From: Acheta domesticus
Lineage: Eukaryota > Arthropoda > Insecta > Orthoptera > Gryllidae
Length of the DNA: 64,000 bases
Assembly (NCBI GenBank): GCA_031308135.1
Contig: JAHLJT010000631.1
Coordinates: 142,642,734 to 142,706,733 of the forward strand
Direction of reading: 5' to 3'
Shown: in pieces, positions 46,694-57,515 of the stretch
How the letters are laid out: each line of letters begins with the position of its first letter
Numbering within the stretch: the first letter of the stretch is position 1
Translations under genes and position numbers: made by a program
The notes under the pieces: generated by a model
Database searches by the model: none
Seen by the model: the letters and a program-made list of their open reading frames with translations, nothing else
What the model was told of the DNA's origin: nothing

Positions 46694-46965
46694 TGACGGT
46701 CCGGATAGCCGAAATCTCTAAGGCAGTAGTGCCATGGCGATCTCGGACGGAAAGATCGCGAGTTCGATTCCCGCCTCGCGCATGTGTGTGTGTGTGTGTT
46801 ATCTTTTTTTGGCTCCTCATTCATCTTCATTACCCCCAGGGCTAACAACCGTGGGGGATGAAAACCGGATCCAGGTAAATGCTGATCCCTTGAGTAATTA
46901 TATGCACCTTCCACCGAGATCATTTTAATGATCCCGGTAAGGGCAGGATGCATGCATGCATGCGT
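46694..46965 (+). repeat. tRNA-derived SINE, family 2
   Basis: The head is GGTCCGGATAGCCGAAATC, CTAAGGCAGTAGTGCCATGG and B box GCGAGTTCGATTCCCGCC, followed by a GTGTGT run and a body ending in CATGCATGCATGCATGCG. It is the best copy of the family here. It lies directly after the AAT/ATT palindrome. Confidence 0.8.
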
Positions 46966-47336
46966 GGTCTAAGGCAAAGAAATTCGTGGGCAAACAAAAA
47001 ATATTAACAATATTATTATTATTATTATTCGAAACATTTTTTATAATTTAAAAGCAATAGTATTTGTTGAATGTTGGTGTGGTATTTGATACGAGCGGCC
47101 TTATATATGTCAAAGTAGCAGGCCCTCAGAAAAATTTCCTCTAGATTAAGAAAAAATACTTAATTTCGTCTAAGAATAATGAAAGACAACTCATGAAAGT
47201 GCTTGTGTTATAATATAGGTTATAAATACATTATTGTGCTGATCATACTTGGGGTCGTCGAAGTATGTGATAGACATTTTGAGTTGTGTTTGATTGATAA
47301 TTAATTATTCCGTGTGCGTCAACTGCGTCAGCTTGC
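46966..47336. other. Intergenic DNA, nothing recognised
   Basis: AT-rich, with a short ATT run near 47010-47030. Confidence 0.5.
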
Positions 47337-47745
47337 GCAGATTTTCCTCAACCCTATAACCCCACCAGCTAGGTGCCGCCCCACCCGGGACAAGCTCTAA
47401 GCTCCCGATTGGTCTCCCGACAAGAGTGGTAGTGTAGTACAAGTGAGTGCAAGTAAGAGGTGGGGATAAGAGAAGGAAGAGAAAGGAAATAATGTGCGCG
47501 GTCCGGGGCCCGTTTGTTAAGGTAGTGCTCCTGGATTCACCTGGCGTTTATGCGAAAAAAAAACACGAAAAACAACCGATCAGAGCAGAAACCGAACTCT
47601 AGAATTAGCCTCCAGACAGCGCTTGAATTCGTACCAGGCGTCTAACTAGTGTAAAAATCCTGCTACTGTCGGAATTCGAACTCTAGAACCTCCCGGACAA
47701 AGGACCGACAATGACATCAGTTGATGCCCTGAGCCCACTTTGACA
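47337..47745 (-). repeat. tRNA-derived SINE, family 1
   Basis: The minus strand gives GGGCTCAGGGCATCAACTGA, a B box AGAGTTCGAATTCCG, GGATTTTTACACTAGTTAG, CTCTGATCGGTTGTTTTTCG and TTAACAAACGGGCC, in order. It is opposite in orientation to the copy at 47941. Confidence 0.82.
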
Positions 47746-47940
47746 TTTGGAAATATTTAGATTTACTGGAGTGTTGAAAGTTTATTTCGATTAAAAGAGC
47801 TATTTGAATTTAATATTTTCCTTACCAATTTTAGGGTTCTCTTAGTCTACATTTCAGTAGAACATAAAATTATGAACAAATTGTCGTTATAAATTTTGTT
47901 GTAGTGCCATACATTATTACAACTATGCCACAAACTATCA

Positions 47941-48450
47941 CCGGGAGAGATGGCTCAGTGAATCAACCTGATGTCGCTGCAGTCCTTCTGACTGGGAGGT
48001 CCTAGGTTAGAGTGCCGATTGCGGCAGGATTTTCGACACTAGCTTGTCAGCTAGGTCGAATTCAGCCGCTGTTTGGAGAAGAATTATAGCGGCCAGCTGC
48101 TCTGATGGGTAGTTTTCCGTGGTTTCTCCGATCAACACCAGGCGAATGCCGGAGCAGTACCCTAACAAACGGACCGCGCGCGATCTTTCCTTCCTCTTCC
48201 TTGTCCTATCCTCTCCTCTTACACACACACTTACACTAACATGCACTACAGGACCACACATGTCGGGAGTCCGGTGGGAGCTTACAGCTTGTCCCGGCTA
48301 GGGCGGTGCCCTGCTGGTGGGAGATACCTGAGAGGAAACTCTGCTAATCGACTGTAGATGGGCACCAGATATCGCCATCCAGCGGGGAAAAGATCATCAC
48401 CACCTCCCGAGAAAAAATACGCACTACACTAACGAGACTAATGAATAATC
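47941..48450 (+). repeat. tRNA-derived SINE, family 1, near full length
   Basis: It begins CCGGGAGAGATGGCTCAGTG, with B-box-like CTAGGTTAGAGTGCCG, and ends ACGAGACTAATGAATAATC. It pairs end to end with 28448-28972, giving a unit of about 510-525 bp. Confidence 0.87.
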
Positions 48451-51235
48451 ACAAGTAGTTGACGCGCCCGGAAACACGAATCAATCAATCGGTCAATCAA
48501 TCACAAACTATCATGACACACATTTTAATAATTTTCGCGGTATTTTCAAAGTCTTTACTACGTCAACACTCGCGCCTTTGCTATCGCGGCTACGTTCAGC
48601 TACCAATGGCCACGGACGTTGCGAAAGCTTCTGGAGAGTTGGACAGCGCCTTCGGCAGCGGCTCGAAGCCAAGTGGGCGCGCGAGGACTGCAATCGTTGA
48701 GAATATCATATCGCGTGTTGAGACTGCAGCTGCAAACAACGGGGTGCTAACTATCCTTGCGTTAAGGTTAAGCGGTAGGAAAATGCGGAGAAAGAAAGGC
48801 TGGGAAACGTTGCTCCCACAGAAACCACGGATGAAAGAGGAAATTTCATAATATGAGCATGATGACAGGTGACATCAATTCTTTCTTAAAGTTTGTTGAT
48901 ACTCTGTTTACACTAAACTCGCAAGAGATATGGAAAAATGCTGTAAAAAACATCTAGATAATACGTTTCAGCCTATGGAGATTACTTAAGAGGAAATTTA
49001 AGTAACGATGATGACATTTCTATTTGAAATAATAAGTCACGAGTCACAAAAAACAAAATTACTAAGTCACGTTACAATATGTACTGGGATGAATTAGTTT
49101 AGTCCGAATACTCAGCCGTCAATTTGACAAGAAACACATTCTGTATGCATAGAAAATATTCTTTGAGAAATATTGGAAGCCGAATGTCGAATACATTTCA
49201 ATTGGCGTTGTTTATAATACTTTAGTGTTCTCTTCGGTGATAAAACCAACTCATTTTTGGTTCTCATGAGTCCACGTACTAATCAATAAACATAATACTA
49301 TTAAATTCTAAAATATCTAATTTTTGACACCTGACAGAGATTACTAAAGTTTAATAAGATCAACAAATATGACAATGAACCCTACGTAAAGAAAGATTCT
49401 TTGAAAAACAGGTTGTACCAGCACAATATTTCCTATGACTATCAACCATTATGTATTTCAAACAATTCAAATCTAAGCAATCTGAGGAACTAAGCCACCC
49501 GACAAGTCCCGTTCATTTCGTTAACGAGCTCCGCAACTAGTGTTGACCACGCAACAGGACGCATTAGCGTATTTGCGTGCACGGAAGCGGTTCTCCTCAG
49601 CCGGCCAAGGCAGCTCGCCTCCCCCGCATCCTTCCACGTCGCGAGCGCGCTCTGCGCCGGCGCCGGGTGACTCAGCTTCCGATGCCAGTGTGGTCGCCTT
49701 GCGGTCGTTTTCCTCGCCTCGCGCTCCTCGTCCGCGAGTGCCCCACACCGCTTCTGACAGTGAGTTCCACTGACTAAGATGTGATTCACGTAAGATATGA
49801 CCCGCAATACCAACCTCCCGTAAACCACCCGCCATACTTACTACACTGGCTTAGGGATTTCTGATTAAAATTTAAGTTGGAGACGGTAGGCGCCAACCCC
49901 AATTTAAATCCCCATGTAATGGAAGTATTTCAGTTAGAGGCTTTCTCTTCGCTGGAGATAGGCTTGCGTGCTGACAAAATAACTATGTACCAACTGCCAC
50001 GATGAACATGTCTGTTGGAATCATAATATTTTTTTCTTACTGTGTTTCAGAGATCTTAAACAACACTGACTATTATTTTAAAAATCATGAAAAATTAAAA
50101 GAAAAGAAATCTACAAAAATATGTCGCGGCATTACCATATCAAGTCAGAAATGTAGAAAAATGCAATGGAAGAAGTTTATGTAGAATTATTGGTATTGCA
50201 AAAACATAACCTTAAACACAAGACACCTTGAAGCAGCCACCCACAATAAAATTTATGGTAAGTGTTTGTCCCCACTCTGAATTGGAGAATGTGAGAGTTG
50301 GAAAATACTGGATTGGGAAAGATAACTTCATTTAATTAAAAAATGTTCTCATTTTTCAGTCAGTCATTCCTGACAGATCTTTATTTTGTCTGTTTCGTTC
50401 AAGCACGGTTGCAAAGTGAAACCGTAAGCATTAATGTGTTTAATATGATTGTGATACACTTGTGACTTAAAATATGTATGTATTTCAATTTTGCAAATGT
50501 GCCAAAAAATAAAAATAAATCCTACCTCAGAACAACAAGAAAAAATCTAGTTAAGAGTACAAGTTAACAGTTGAGTGAATGCTTTTTAATGAGTTAACAC
50601 GTGAGTGAAACATGCCTTACATTTGAAAATATATTTTGAATATTATTTGTATGTTAAAAGGTCTGTGAGAAGGAGAATGCAAATTTTTATTGATTAATGC
50701 ACATTTTTCCAATTTTTTTTTTGAAGAACATTATTGATTGGATGTTACTATTTGCTCAAATATTTTTCTTCTTGTAAAAGATGCCTTTTTACGGAATTTA
50801 TCGTGAACTAAACATTAGATATTGCATTAATTTTTTTATTTATTGCAATATTGCAGTGTTTAATGGAATATTTTTTATTTTATAAAGTTGGAATTATTTA
50901 TGTTTTACCAATATTGCGAAGTTCTGGACCTCCATATTGTGACATATATTTCTCTATGCATGCATGAAATTGGCTCTCGGCAAATTATAATTTTAATTAT
51001 GTTATCATGTCTCTTGCGATTTATGTCATAAAACAATATAAATAAAATGATTTCAGGAAATTTGCATTTTGAAGGGACATTACGTACTTTTAAACATGCC
51101 GCGTCAGTATCCTCCGCTGCACTTTCGCGTTTCATTTCGATGAGGTTGACAGTAACGAGAATTCGCCTTGTTGAACTTTTAGGATCTTTTCATACGTGAA
51201 AACACTTATAAGACCGGCGGAGTATCCTCACTAAA
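48451..51235. other. Intergenic DNA with a GC-rich repeat at 49570-49760
   Basis: 48590-48850 is a GC-balanced open stretch (ASGELDSAFGSGSKPSGRAR) of unknown nature. 49570-49760 is CpG-rich, and its end (49710-49751) recurs at 52853-52892. The remainder is AT-rich and featureless. Confidence 0.4.
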
Positions 51236-51558
51236 GGCGCGCCCACACGATGCGTCTTTTCGTTCAATTTTGCGCATGCATCCAGCGTACGTAGCGAATG
51301 CGCTTGGTGCATGCGTCCTTTCGTCAAAACGATGGACCCATGCAATAGAGCCAGCTTCCCAGAGCTGACGGGAATCTCGTTCGTGTTTCTGGCGCCCTTC
51401 CTACAAAGAATGTGTATTTCATAGCGAAGTCAGAGTTCTTTGGAAGTCTTCTGAGTTATTTTGTGCTGTCCGTCTGTGTTTTATTACGAATTTGTTGCAG
51501 ATTATTCTTTTATTATGCATTCACGGTAATATTAATTTTCAACACATACATTTATTAA

Positions 51559-52553
51559 GACTATTTCACTCATGTCTATCCGCGTCGTAAGTAGCCAATG
51601 GGAAACCTGGATATATTCAAATTAAACCAATCCCAGATGTTTATCGCCATCAGCTTGTTTACCTTTTTTTTATCGCTGTAAAACCTTTGTTTACCTTTTT
51701 AAGATAACGATAGCAATTGTTTCACCTCCAAAATACCTTGTGTGCATCAATATAATTTTAAAATGTGTCGTTTTGGTTATGTTTAAAACTCTGAAATACA
51801 ATATATTATTAAAAATTCAGTGCCGAAAAACAGCGAAAGGAACAAAGAAAGCGTGTGGAAGCAATTTCAAGAATTTTGTGAAGAAAGAAAATACAAATGG
51901 ACAGCTCAAACTACAAATGAGGAATTTACACATTTTAGGCAATTAATATACGAAGATTAGATGGTGAAGAGTACAAAGAATATGCTATCAAAACAATGTG
52001 GAACCTTACATCAAAAATTATTCAGAAAAATACTTTAATAAATATACACGTGTGTTCAATCCATTCGAAATCGACGAATTCCCCTGCTAATTCATCTTGT
52101 ACATCTTTCATTTCAAAAACTTCCACGGCAGAGCAAGACTTGGAAAACAACTTCCTACAACTTTAATGATTGTGCTTTTAATAAATTTTCTTTTAAGTAG
52201 CCTTGTTATTATTATTTTTCGAAGGTTTTATTACCATAAAATTGAAACATATTTGAAATAATTTTGTGCATTAAACTGTTATTCAAATGTTATTGATTAT
52301 AAGTTATTCCAGAAGGCAGTGATAAGTCGGAGCTGAATAAGGTTTTCATTTTTTGGTTGTAATATTGAGTAATATTTCCCTTTTTCGTAATTCCTGTGAT
52401 TTGAATTATCCTTTAAAATCATGTAATGTGTTTATTCGTGAAATAGTCACACTAAATATCACTCGAAGTGCTGTGCTAGCCGGTAAATTCACTCCTCGCT
52501 ACGCGAGTCGTGAATTTACCGGCTAGCACAGCACTTCTCGTGATATTACTAAT
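51559..52553 (+). mobile_element. 1-kb hairpin-ended repeat, copy 2
   Basis: It starts GACTATTTCACTCATGTCTA, has GTGAAATAGTC at 52438-52448, and ends in the hairpin at 52456-52546. It is strongly similar to 35008-36004 throughout. It sits inside the inverted-repeat element and is followed head-to-tail by the start of a third copy. Confidence 0.62.
52456..52546. repeat. Long terminal hairpin of copy 2
   Basis: Arms 52465-52492 and 52510-52537 are perfect 28-bp complements. The pairing continues after a 2-base mismatch with ATATCAC (52456-52462) against GTGATAT (52540-52546). The 17-base loop contains CTCGCTACGCGAGTC. Confidence 0.95.
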
Positions 52554-52650
52554 GACTATTTCACTCATGTCTATCCGCGTCGTAAGTAGCCAATGGGAAA
52601 CCTGGATATATTCAAATTAAACAAATCCCAGATGTTTATCGCCATCAGCT
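52554..52650 (+). mobile_element. 1-kb hairpin-ended repeat, copy 3, first 97 bp only
   Basis: It repeats the first 97 bp of copy 2 almost exactly, directly after copy 2's end, then stops at CATCAGCT. This is a tandem partial copy. Confidence 0.85.
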
Positions 52651-52906
52651 GATTATAAAATAAGCTGCCGTATAAATAGCTGCTGGATCCATTGTACAAA
52701 ATAGAACAAGCACCGCACAGTGTTGCACCGTGTGGACAAGGTAGCGCACGTGCGTTGTGTTGAACGTTCGTCTTTCAACCTTGCGCATGCCATTTTATTC
52801 CTGTGACGCACAGAAAAGACGCATCGCGTGGACGTGGCTTCCTCGCGGCGGCTTCCTCGCTTCGCGCTCCTCGCCCGCGAGCCCCGCACCGCCCCTGCCC
52901 CGCGCT

Positions 52907-53372
52907 CAGAGCCGTCGGGCTCAGGGCCCCCATAGTTCTCAATAATATATATATATATATTCAAAAAATAAAGTAAAAACGTATACAAATTTAACGAATG
53001 ATTAAACTACATGCAAAAATTGGCATAACGGAGTCATGTGTCGCGCATCATTGAATAATATTTATAACATAGATGTTGCTGGTAGATTCAATTTTCAATT
53101 GAACAATAAAATAAAAATAAGTCAATGAAAAGTAGTATTTTTCAATGTAATTATAAATATGTTTACATTTTTTGTTTGAATAATGTTAAAATGAAACTCT
53201 AAGAAATGCATTCAAGATACCTATTTTAAAAAAAACAAAATGAGAATTGATAGGATTTTCTTTATCTTTTTGAGCATCAAATTTGGGGGGAGGGAGATCA
53301 GTGAATGTAAGAATAGGGGGCCTCCAAATTAACCTAGGCTCAAGAGCCCCCAATACTGATAAAACGGCCCTG
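52907..53372. mobile_element. Possible hAT-type short element
   Basis: The left end is CAGAGCCGTCGGGCTCAGGG. The right end, read inward, is CAGGGCCGTTTTATCAGTAT followed by GGGGGCTCTTGAGCC. The CAGGGCCG start is common in hAT elements. The flanking 8-mers do not match (CCCGCGCT and GATTACCT), so support is weak. Confidence 0.35.
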
Positions 53373-53809
53373 GATTACCTCATTGACTAAGATCGACGTG
53401 GCTTGCTTTCGAGTTTTGAAGAGAAAACTTGCGATACATGGAAGTCTGTGATTAAATATATTCCAGAAAAAAATATACTTTGGGTGAAGGAAGAAGAAAA
53501 GGTGGCGGAAAAAGAAAAGTTGCACATAACTCATCGGATTCCCAAGCCTTGCTGGATATGCCCTGTATATTTCAAGAACCCACGCATGCGTATTTAAAAC
53601 CCCAATGACTATATCAATAGCATATGATCCATAGTGGGGTTCGTCAAAATCGCGTTTGAGCTGCCAATCTTCCTCGCAGTGTTCCCCAGCTTCCCAATTC
53701 CGTGTCTCAACTCCCAACCAAGTAACTCTCACGACCTAAGCACCTCGCACAGCGTTCGTCATCCCACATCCCCTGCTTTAGCCCCCTGACTGACGTACAG
53801 AGACTTTTT
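53373..53809. other. Intergenic DNA, nothing recognised
   Basis: Mixed composition, with no family recognised. Confidence 0.4.
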
Positions 53810-54480
53810 GTTATTATCGGGCCCTAGTAACGAAAACGTGCATAAATCTTATTCCCAAATGTAGTATATTACTTTCTCTAACTAGTTGGAGAGTCAGATA
53901 CCATGTTTTGTGGGTCCTTGATTCCGATAAATCGATTTCCAAACGTGTGCCTCTCCGTCCGCCAGTCTCTCCCGTCTGTTTGTGGTCAATGCTAGCGCCG
54001 AAACCGTTCAGACGATTTTCCCAAAAAATTATATTTCTCAACGAATTTACAGAAACCCAAAGTCGTATGAGTTTGAATCGGATATTTTAATTTTGAAGTG
54101 TTTTTTACATGAAGTTTCAATTTCATTTTCAACATTTTCAAAAAAAGGGAGCTACATTTACTTTGTTCTCAGAAAGCATAAAGAAAATTTAAAATAATGG
54201 CGCATATGACATTTCCATTGAATTCCGTGGTTTTTAATCGGAAAATTTCAAACTTTTATTGAAATATTCCTACAACTACAATATTGAAGATAGAGATTAT
54301 TTTCCTTTATAAAATCTGTCCTTGACATTTTGAAACGTATAACTTTTGAAAAATATGAGTAGTTTTCGTTTAATCTAGCCTGAAATTTAGGCAATTAAAA
54401 AACTTTTTTTTCAGAAATGGCTCGAAATTTCATCTTTAAGTTTTCTGCGCGTATACACTACGCGATATTGGTATATCTAA
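53810..54480. repeat. Family X-like repeat
   Basis: It contains AAATCGATTTCCAAACG, CTCCGTCCGCCAGTCTC and long TTTTCAAAA/AATTTTTG text, as at 1540-2200. It is diverged and its orientation is uncertain. Confidence 0.4.
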
Positions 54481-55364
54481 GGCGGTAACGGATATTTGCT
54501 CTAGTCCCATTTCCGGAGAACTATATTTTCAAAGATTGCAAAAACGTTTACACTGCAAAACTTTTCTTGCGCAAAACATTTTTTTTGGTGTATGCGCAAG
54601 GAAATGCAATCTGAAGTCGCAATTCATTTTTTCAGCTCAAAAAATTCATTGTGATGTGTAAACCCAAATGAAAGCTTCAGTCTAGGCATAAAATTGAGAT
54701 TTGCAACCACTAGACAATTAATGTGATTAGTAGAACTGAAAATGATTGAAACTTGTTCTTAAAACCAAGGCAAGAAAAAAAACATTCATTTTGAAGGAAA
54801 AGACATTTAAAAAGGAAAAAAAGTCTAAAAAGGCATTTACGTCATAAAAGACTAAAAAAGGCAAAATAAAAATTCGTCTCAATGTTTAATTTTTGATAAA
54901 TCATATACATATATTAATTGCCTTTAAATTTTTTCATTTGAAAAAATACGCATTTTCCTAAACATCCGATGCCTATGACTTAGTACGGGCCCCGTTGAGT
55001 CGTATTGCAGGTTTAAGTAGAATTACAAAATGTACACATTTATCCTTAGATTTTGTCGTAGCGTGCAGTCCTCTGTTCTTAAAATGTCTTCCTTTTGGAA
55101 GCAAGTGGTTTTGTTACCATTACCATTACATTATTTTGAAAGGGACATTACAAGCTCTTGAGGTAGGGGAACGTAATTTAGTGTATTTGCCTTGTAAAAA
55201 TGTTATTGGCATTTGTAATATAAACACTTTGGTGCCTAATCCTAGACCCTCAAAGGTTTCTAACGCAGGCCTCCAAGTTTTCTTCTTGAAAAATAAAAAC
55301 AATTATGATCTTTGGCACTCCTTATACCTTAGGGGTTTCATAAAAAGCAAGAGCTTATTCTGAA
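54481..55364. other. Unassigned DNA with a possible degenerate frame
   Basis: 54720-54960 is rich in AAAAAGGCA-type text. 54995-55363 is open (122 codons, ending YDLWHSLYLRGFIKSKSLF). It may continue, after a frame change, into the next entry. No family was recognised. Confidence 0.3.
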
Positions 55365-55365
55365 G

Positions 55366-55692
55366 CTTATTAGTTCGAAAGGGCTTGAAGAAGAAAGACG
55401 TCAAGAATCAATTTCAGAAGAGTCGAAAAGAGAGAGATTTAAGAAAATTCTGAAGTTTAACAGAAAGCAAAAGGAATATTCCACCGTCCTGAAGGAATCG
55501 AACGACATGTCCTCTGGCTCTTCCGAATTGGAAGTTCTACCAGGGATATTTTCCCTCCCAGGTGAAGAAGATATAGAGTGCATGTTTTGCTGTGTAAAGT
55601 TTCAGAGATCTGTAGGAGAGCTATGTGTTGGGCCTAATGTGTTCATTCTGGGCTCCTGTAGAAGTTTCGGGGGTGGAAAAACTTCCTTATAA
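55366..55692 (+). pseudogene. Unrecognised coding-like fragment
   Basis: An open stretch of about 108 codons: charged coiled text (GLEEERRQESISEESKRERF, KKILKFNRKQKEYSTVLK) followed by DIECMFCCVKF. The charged linker plus a small Cys cluster near the C-terminus recalls the tails of some Tigger/pogo-type transposases, but I cannot match it. It probably joins the preceding frame through a +1 shift. It ends inside the first 258-bp tandem unit, so its last codons and stop may be secondary. Confidence 0.3.
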
Positions 55693-56180
55693 ATGTGTCG
55701 CGCATGAGTTTACAGACTACGTGCTAGATATACACAAAACAATTTCTTATGTATAGTTGTATTTTTGTAAAATTATACTGAGCTCAATCTATTTACAGTT
55801 TATCCATTTTTTAAAACTTTTCCGCGGGGCTCACATTAAGAAACCTTTTTATAAATCCACAAAATGTAATATTTACGAAAAAAGTATTTTATTCTTAAAC
55901 TACTTGACCAATAGTTCAAATAGACCAATAGTCCAAAAACTTCCTTATAAATGTGTCGCGCATGAGTTTACAGACTACGTGCTAGATATACACAAAACAA
56001 TTTCTTATGTATAGTTGTATTTTTGTAAAATTATACTGAGCTCAATCTATTTACAGTTTATCCATTTCTTAAAACTTTTCCGCGGGGCTCACATTAAGAA
56101 ACCTTTTTATAAATCCACAAAATGTAATATTTACGAAAAACGTATTTTATTCTTAAACTACTTGACCAATAGTTTTAAGT
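55679..56180 (+). repeat. 258-bp tandem duplication
   Basis: The unit starting ACTTCCTTATAAATGTGTCG at 55681 recurs at 55939 with only a few changes (CATTTTTTAAA against CATTTCTTAAA). The second unit is incomplete after GACCAATAGTT. Near identity implies a recent event. Confidence 0.95.
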
Positions 56181-57189
56181 ATAATAAAAGAATGTGCAAC
56201 TAAGTAAGGTATGCATTGCAAATATTTTTATTTAATTGTGCGGAAACTTGGATTTAAAAATATTCGAAAATAAAATGGGTTTGAGTACTTTACAGACTAC
56301 CGGTGTGGTGTCGCATTACAATAGCGTCCCAACATGATTGTAGTGCAAGTTATTATAGGTTTTGGCATTACAATTGCATCGTAAAGTGGGTTTACTGAAA
56401 ATCCCATCACAATAGTGACTCAACATGTGTTCTATTATAATAGACACAACGGTACCTCTGCATTCCCATTGATGTGCATTTATCGTCAATTTGAATTTAA
56501 GTGCTCCACCTTCGAATTGTCAGCCTACTTCTTGATGGTGTTGATGAACAGGGACTGCGAGAAAGAAAATGATATATAATTAAATGAAAAAAACTTTTAT
56601 TTTCAATAACAATTTTTTTAATGTTTCCAGCTTTTGGAGCGACTATTAATTGAAGAAAGAGATACAGGACAGACTGTGGATTTACAGAATAAATTAGAAA
56701 TTTGTAAGACAGAGACAAAGGTGATTTTAAACATTACTTTTAAGAGATATGATCAGATATTATATGAACAAAATGATTATATAAGAAATGTTAAGTATTA
56801 AACGCGCTAAGGAACAACAACGCTACTAAGGAACAACAAAAATTTCGCAGAGATAATTTTGAGAAAGTAGAGAGAAAACCAGGAAAACAGGATAGTAAGC
56901 TTGTGAAGTTAAGCGCACAATTTGATTCGAAACTTCAAAAGAGTGAAAAAAAGTTCACAAATATCTGTGACAAAGTAACTGAAAATATTGGCAATGTCCC
57001 CCAAAAAAACATTAAATAACGTGAAAATATTGAAGCGGGCCCAATACAGAGTATGGTGATGGTGATGACGAATCTTCCGGCAACTTAACGTTTTCCGCCA
57101 CTTAAACAGCCTTGTGTACTTTCGCATGACGTAGGGAATTATTTTCAATTATTGCATAGGCAGGTAAATGATTGAATTGATTTGAATTG
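56181..57189. other. Intergenic DNA with a coding-like stretch at 56630-56795
   Basis: After an acceptor-like ATGTTTCCAG, the frame reads LLERLLIEERDTGQTVDLQN, then KRYDQILYEQNDYIRNVKY and a stop. It looks like a charged, coiled-coil-type exon or pseudo-exon. The following 200 bp give broken Lys/Glu-rich text. No family was assigned. Confidence 0.3.
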
Positions 57190-57515
57190 ATGCCTTATTT
57201 TACGTGGCGAGACTTAGGCCACGAGGCCTGCTCTTCCGTCTGACCATGCAAATTTCGCTACGCTCCTTTCACCAGCTAGCGGAGAAAGAAGGTATCTCGG
57301 GCGACGAAACAGGCGATTTAAATTTTGCTCAGAGGCTTCATTTAGGCTTGAGGATCTTTTACATGCAAGTAAATCTACAAACATGGGACAGCCGGCTTTA
57401 CTTCCCCTCCGAAGGAAGACGTACGAAGGATTTTTTCGCCCTTAAAAATCCACGGTTTCGATCGGGTTTGAACACGCGGACTTGGGTATGCTAACCGCTA
57501 CACCATCGCAAACAG
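57190..57515 (-). repeat. tRNA-derived SINE, family 3
   Basis: The minus-strand head has A box GTGTAGCGGTTAGCATACC and B box GTGTTCAAACCCGATC. The body includes CCTTCGGAGGGGAAGTAAAG and CCGGCTGTCCC, and ends GGCCTCGTGGCCTAAGTC. The head is tRNA-like, but the acceptor stem is not paired. An open frame across the body is incidental. Confidence 0.72.

Larger units (their letters stand above)
51236..52838. mobile_element. Inverted-repeat DNA element with a nested 1-kb repeat
   Basis: The left end is GGCGCGCCCACACGATGCGT and the right end, read inward, is GCCACGTCCACGCGATGCGT. Both continue CTTTTC, so about 21 of 26 positions match. The outer element is about 510 bp once the nested hairpin-ended repeats (51559-52650) are removed. 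The flanking duplication is unclear, so the superfamily is not assigned. Confidence 0.5.

Noticed and set aside
23428..57515. Candidate tRNA genes at 23.43, 24.4, 46.7 and 57.45 kb
   Set aside because: A and B boxes are present but acceptor stems do not pair, and several share non-tRNA bodies, so they are SINEs or pseudo-tRNAs.
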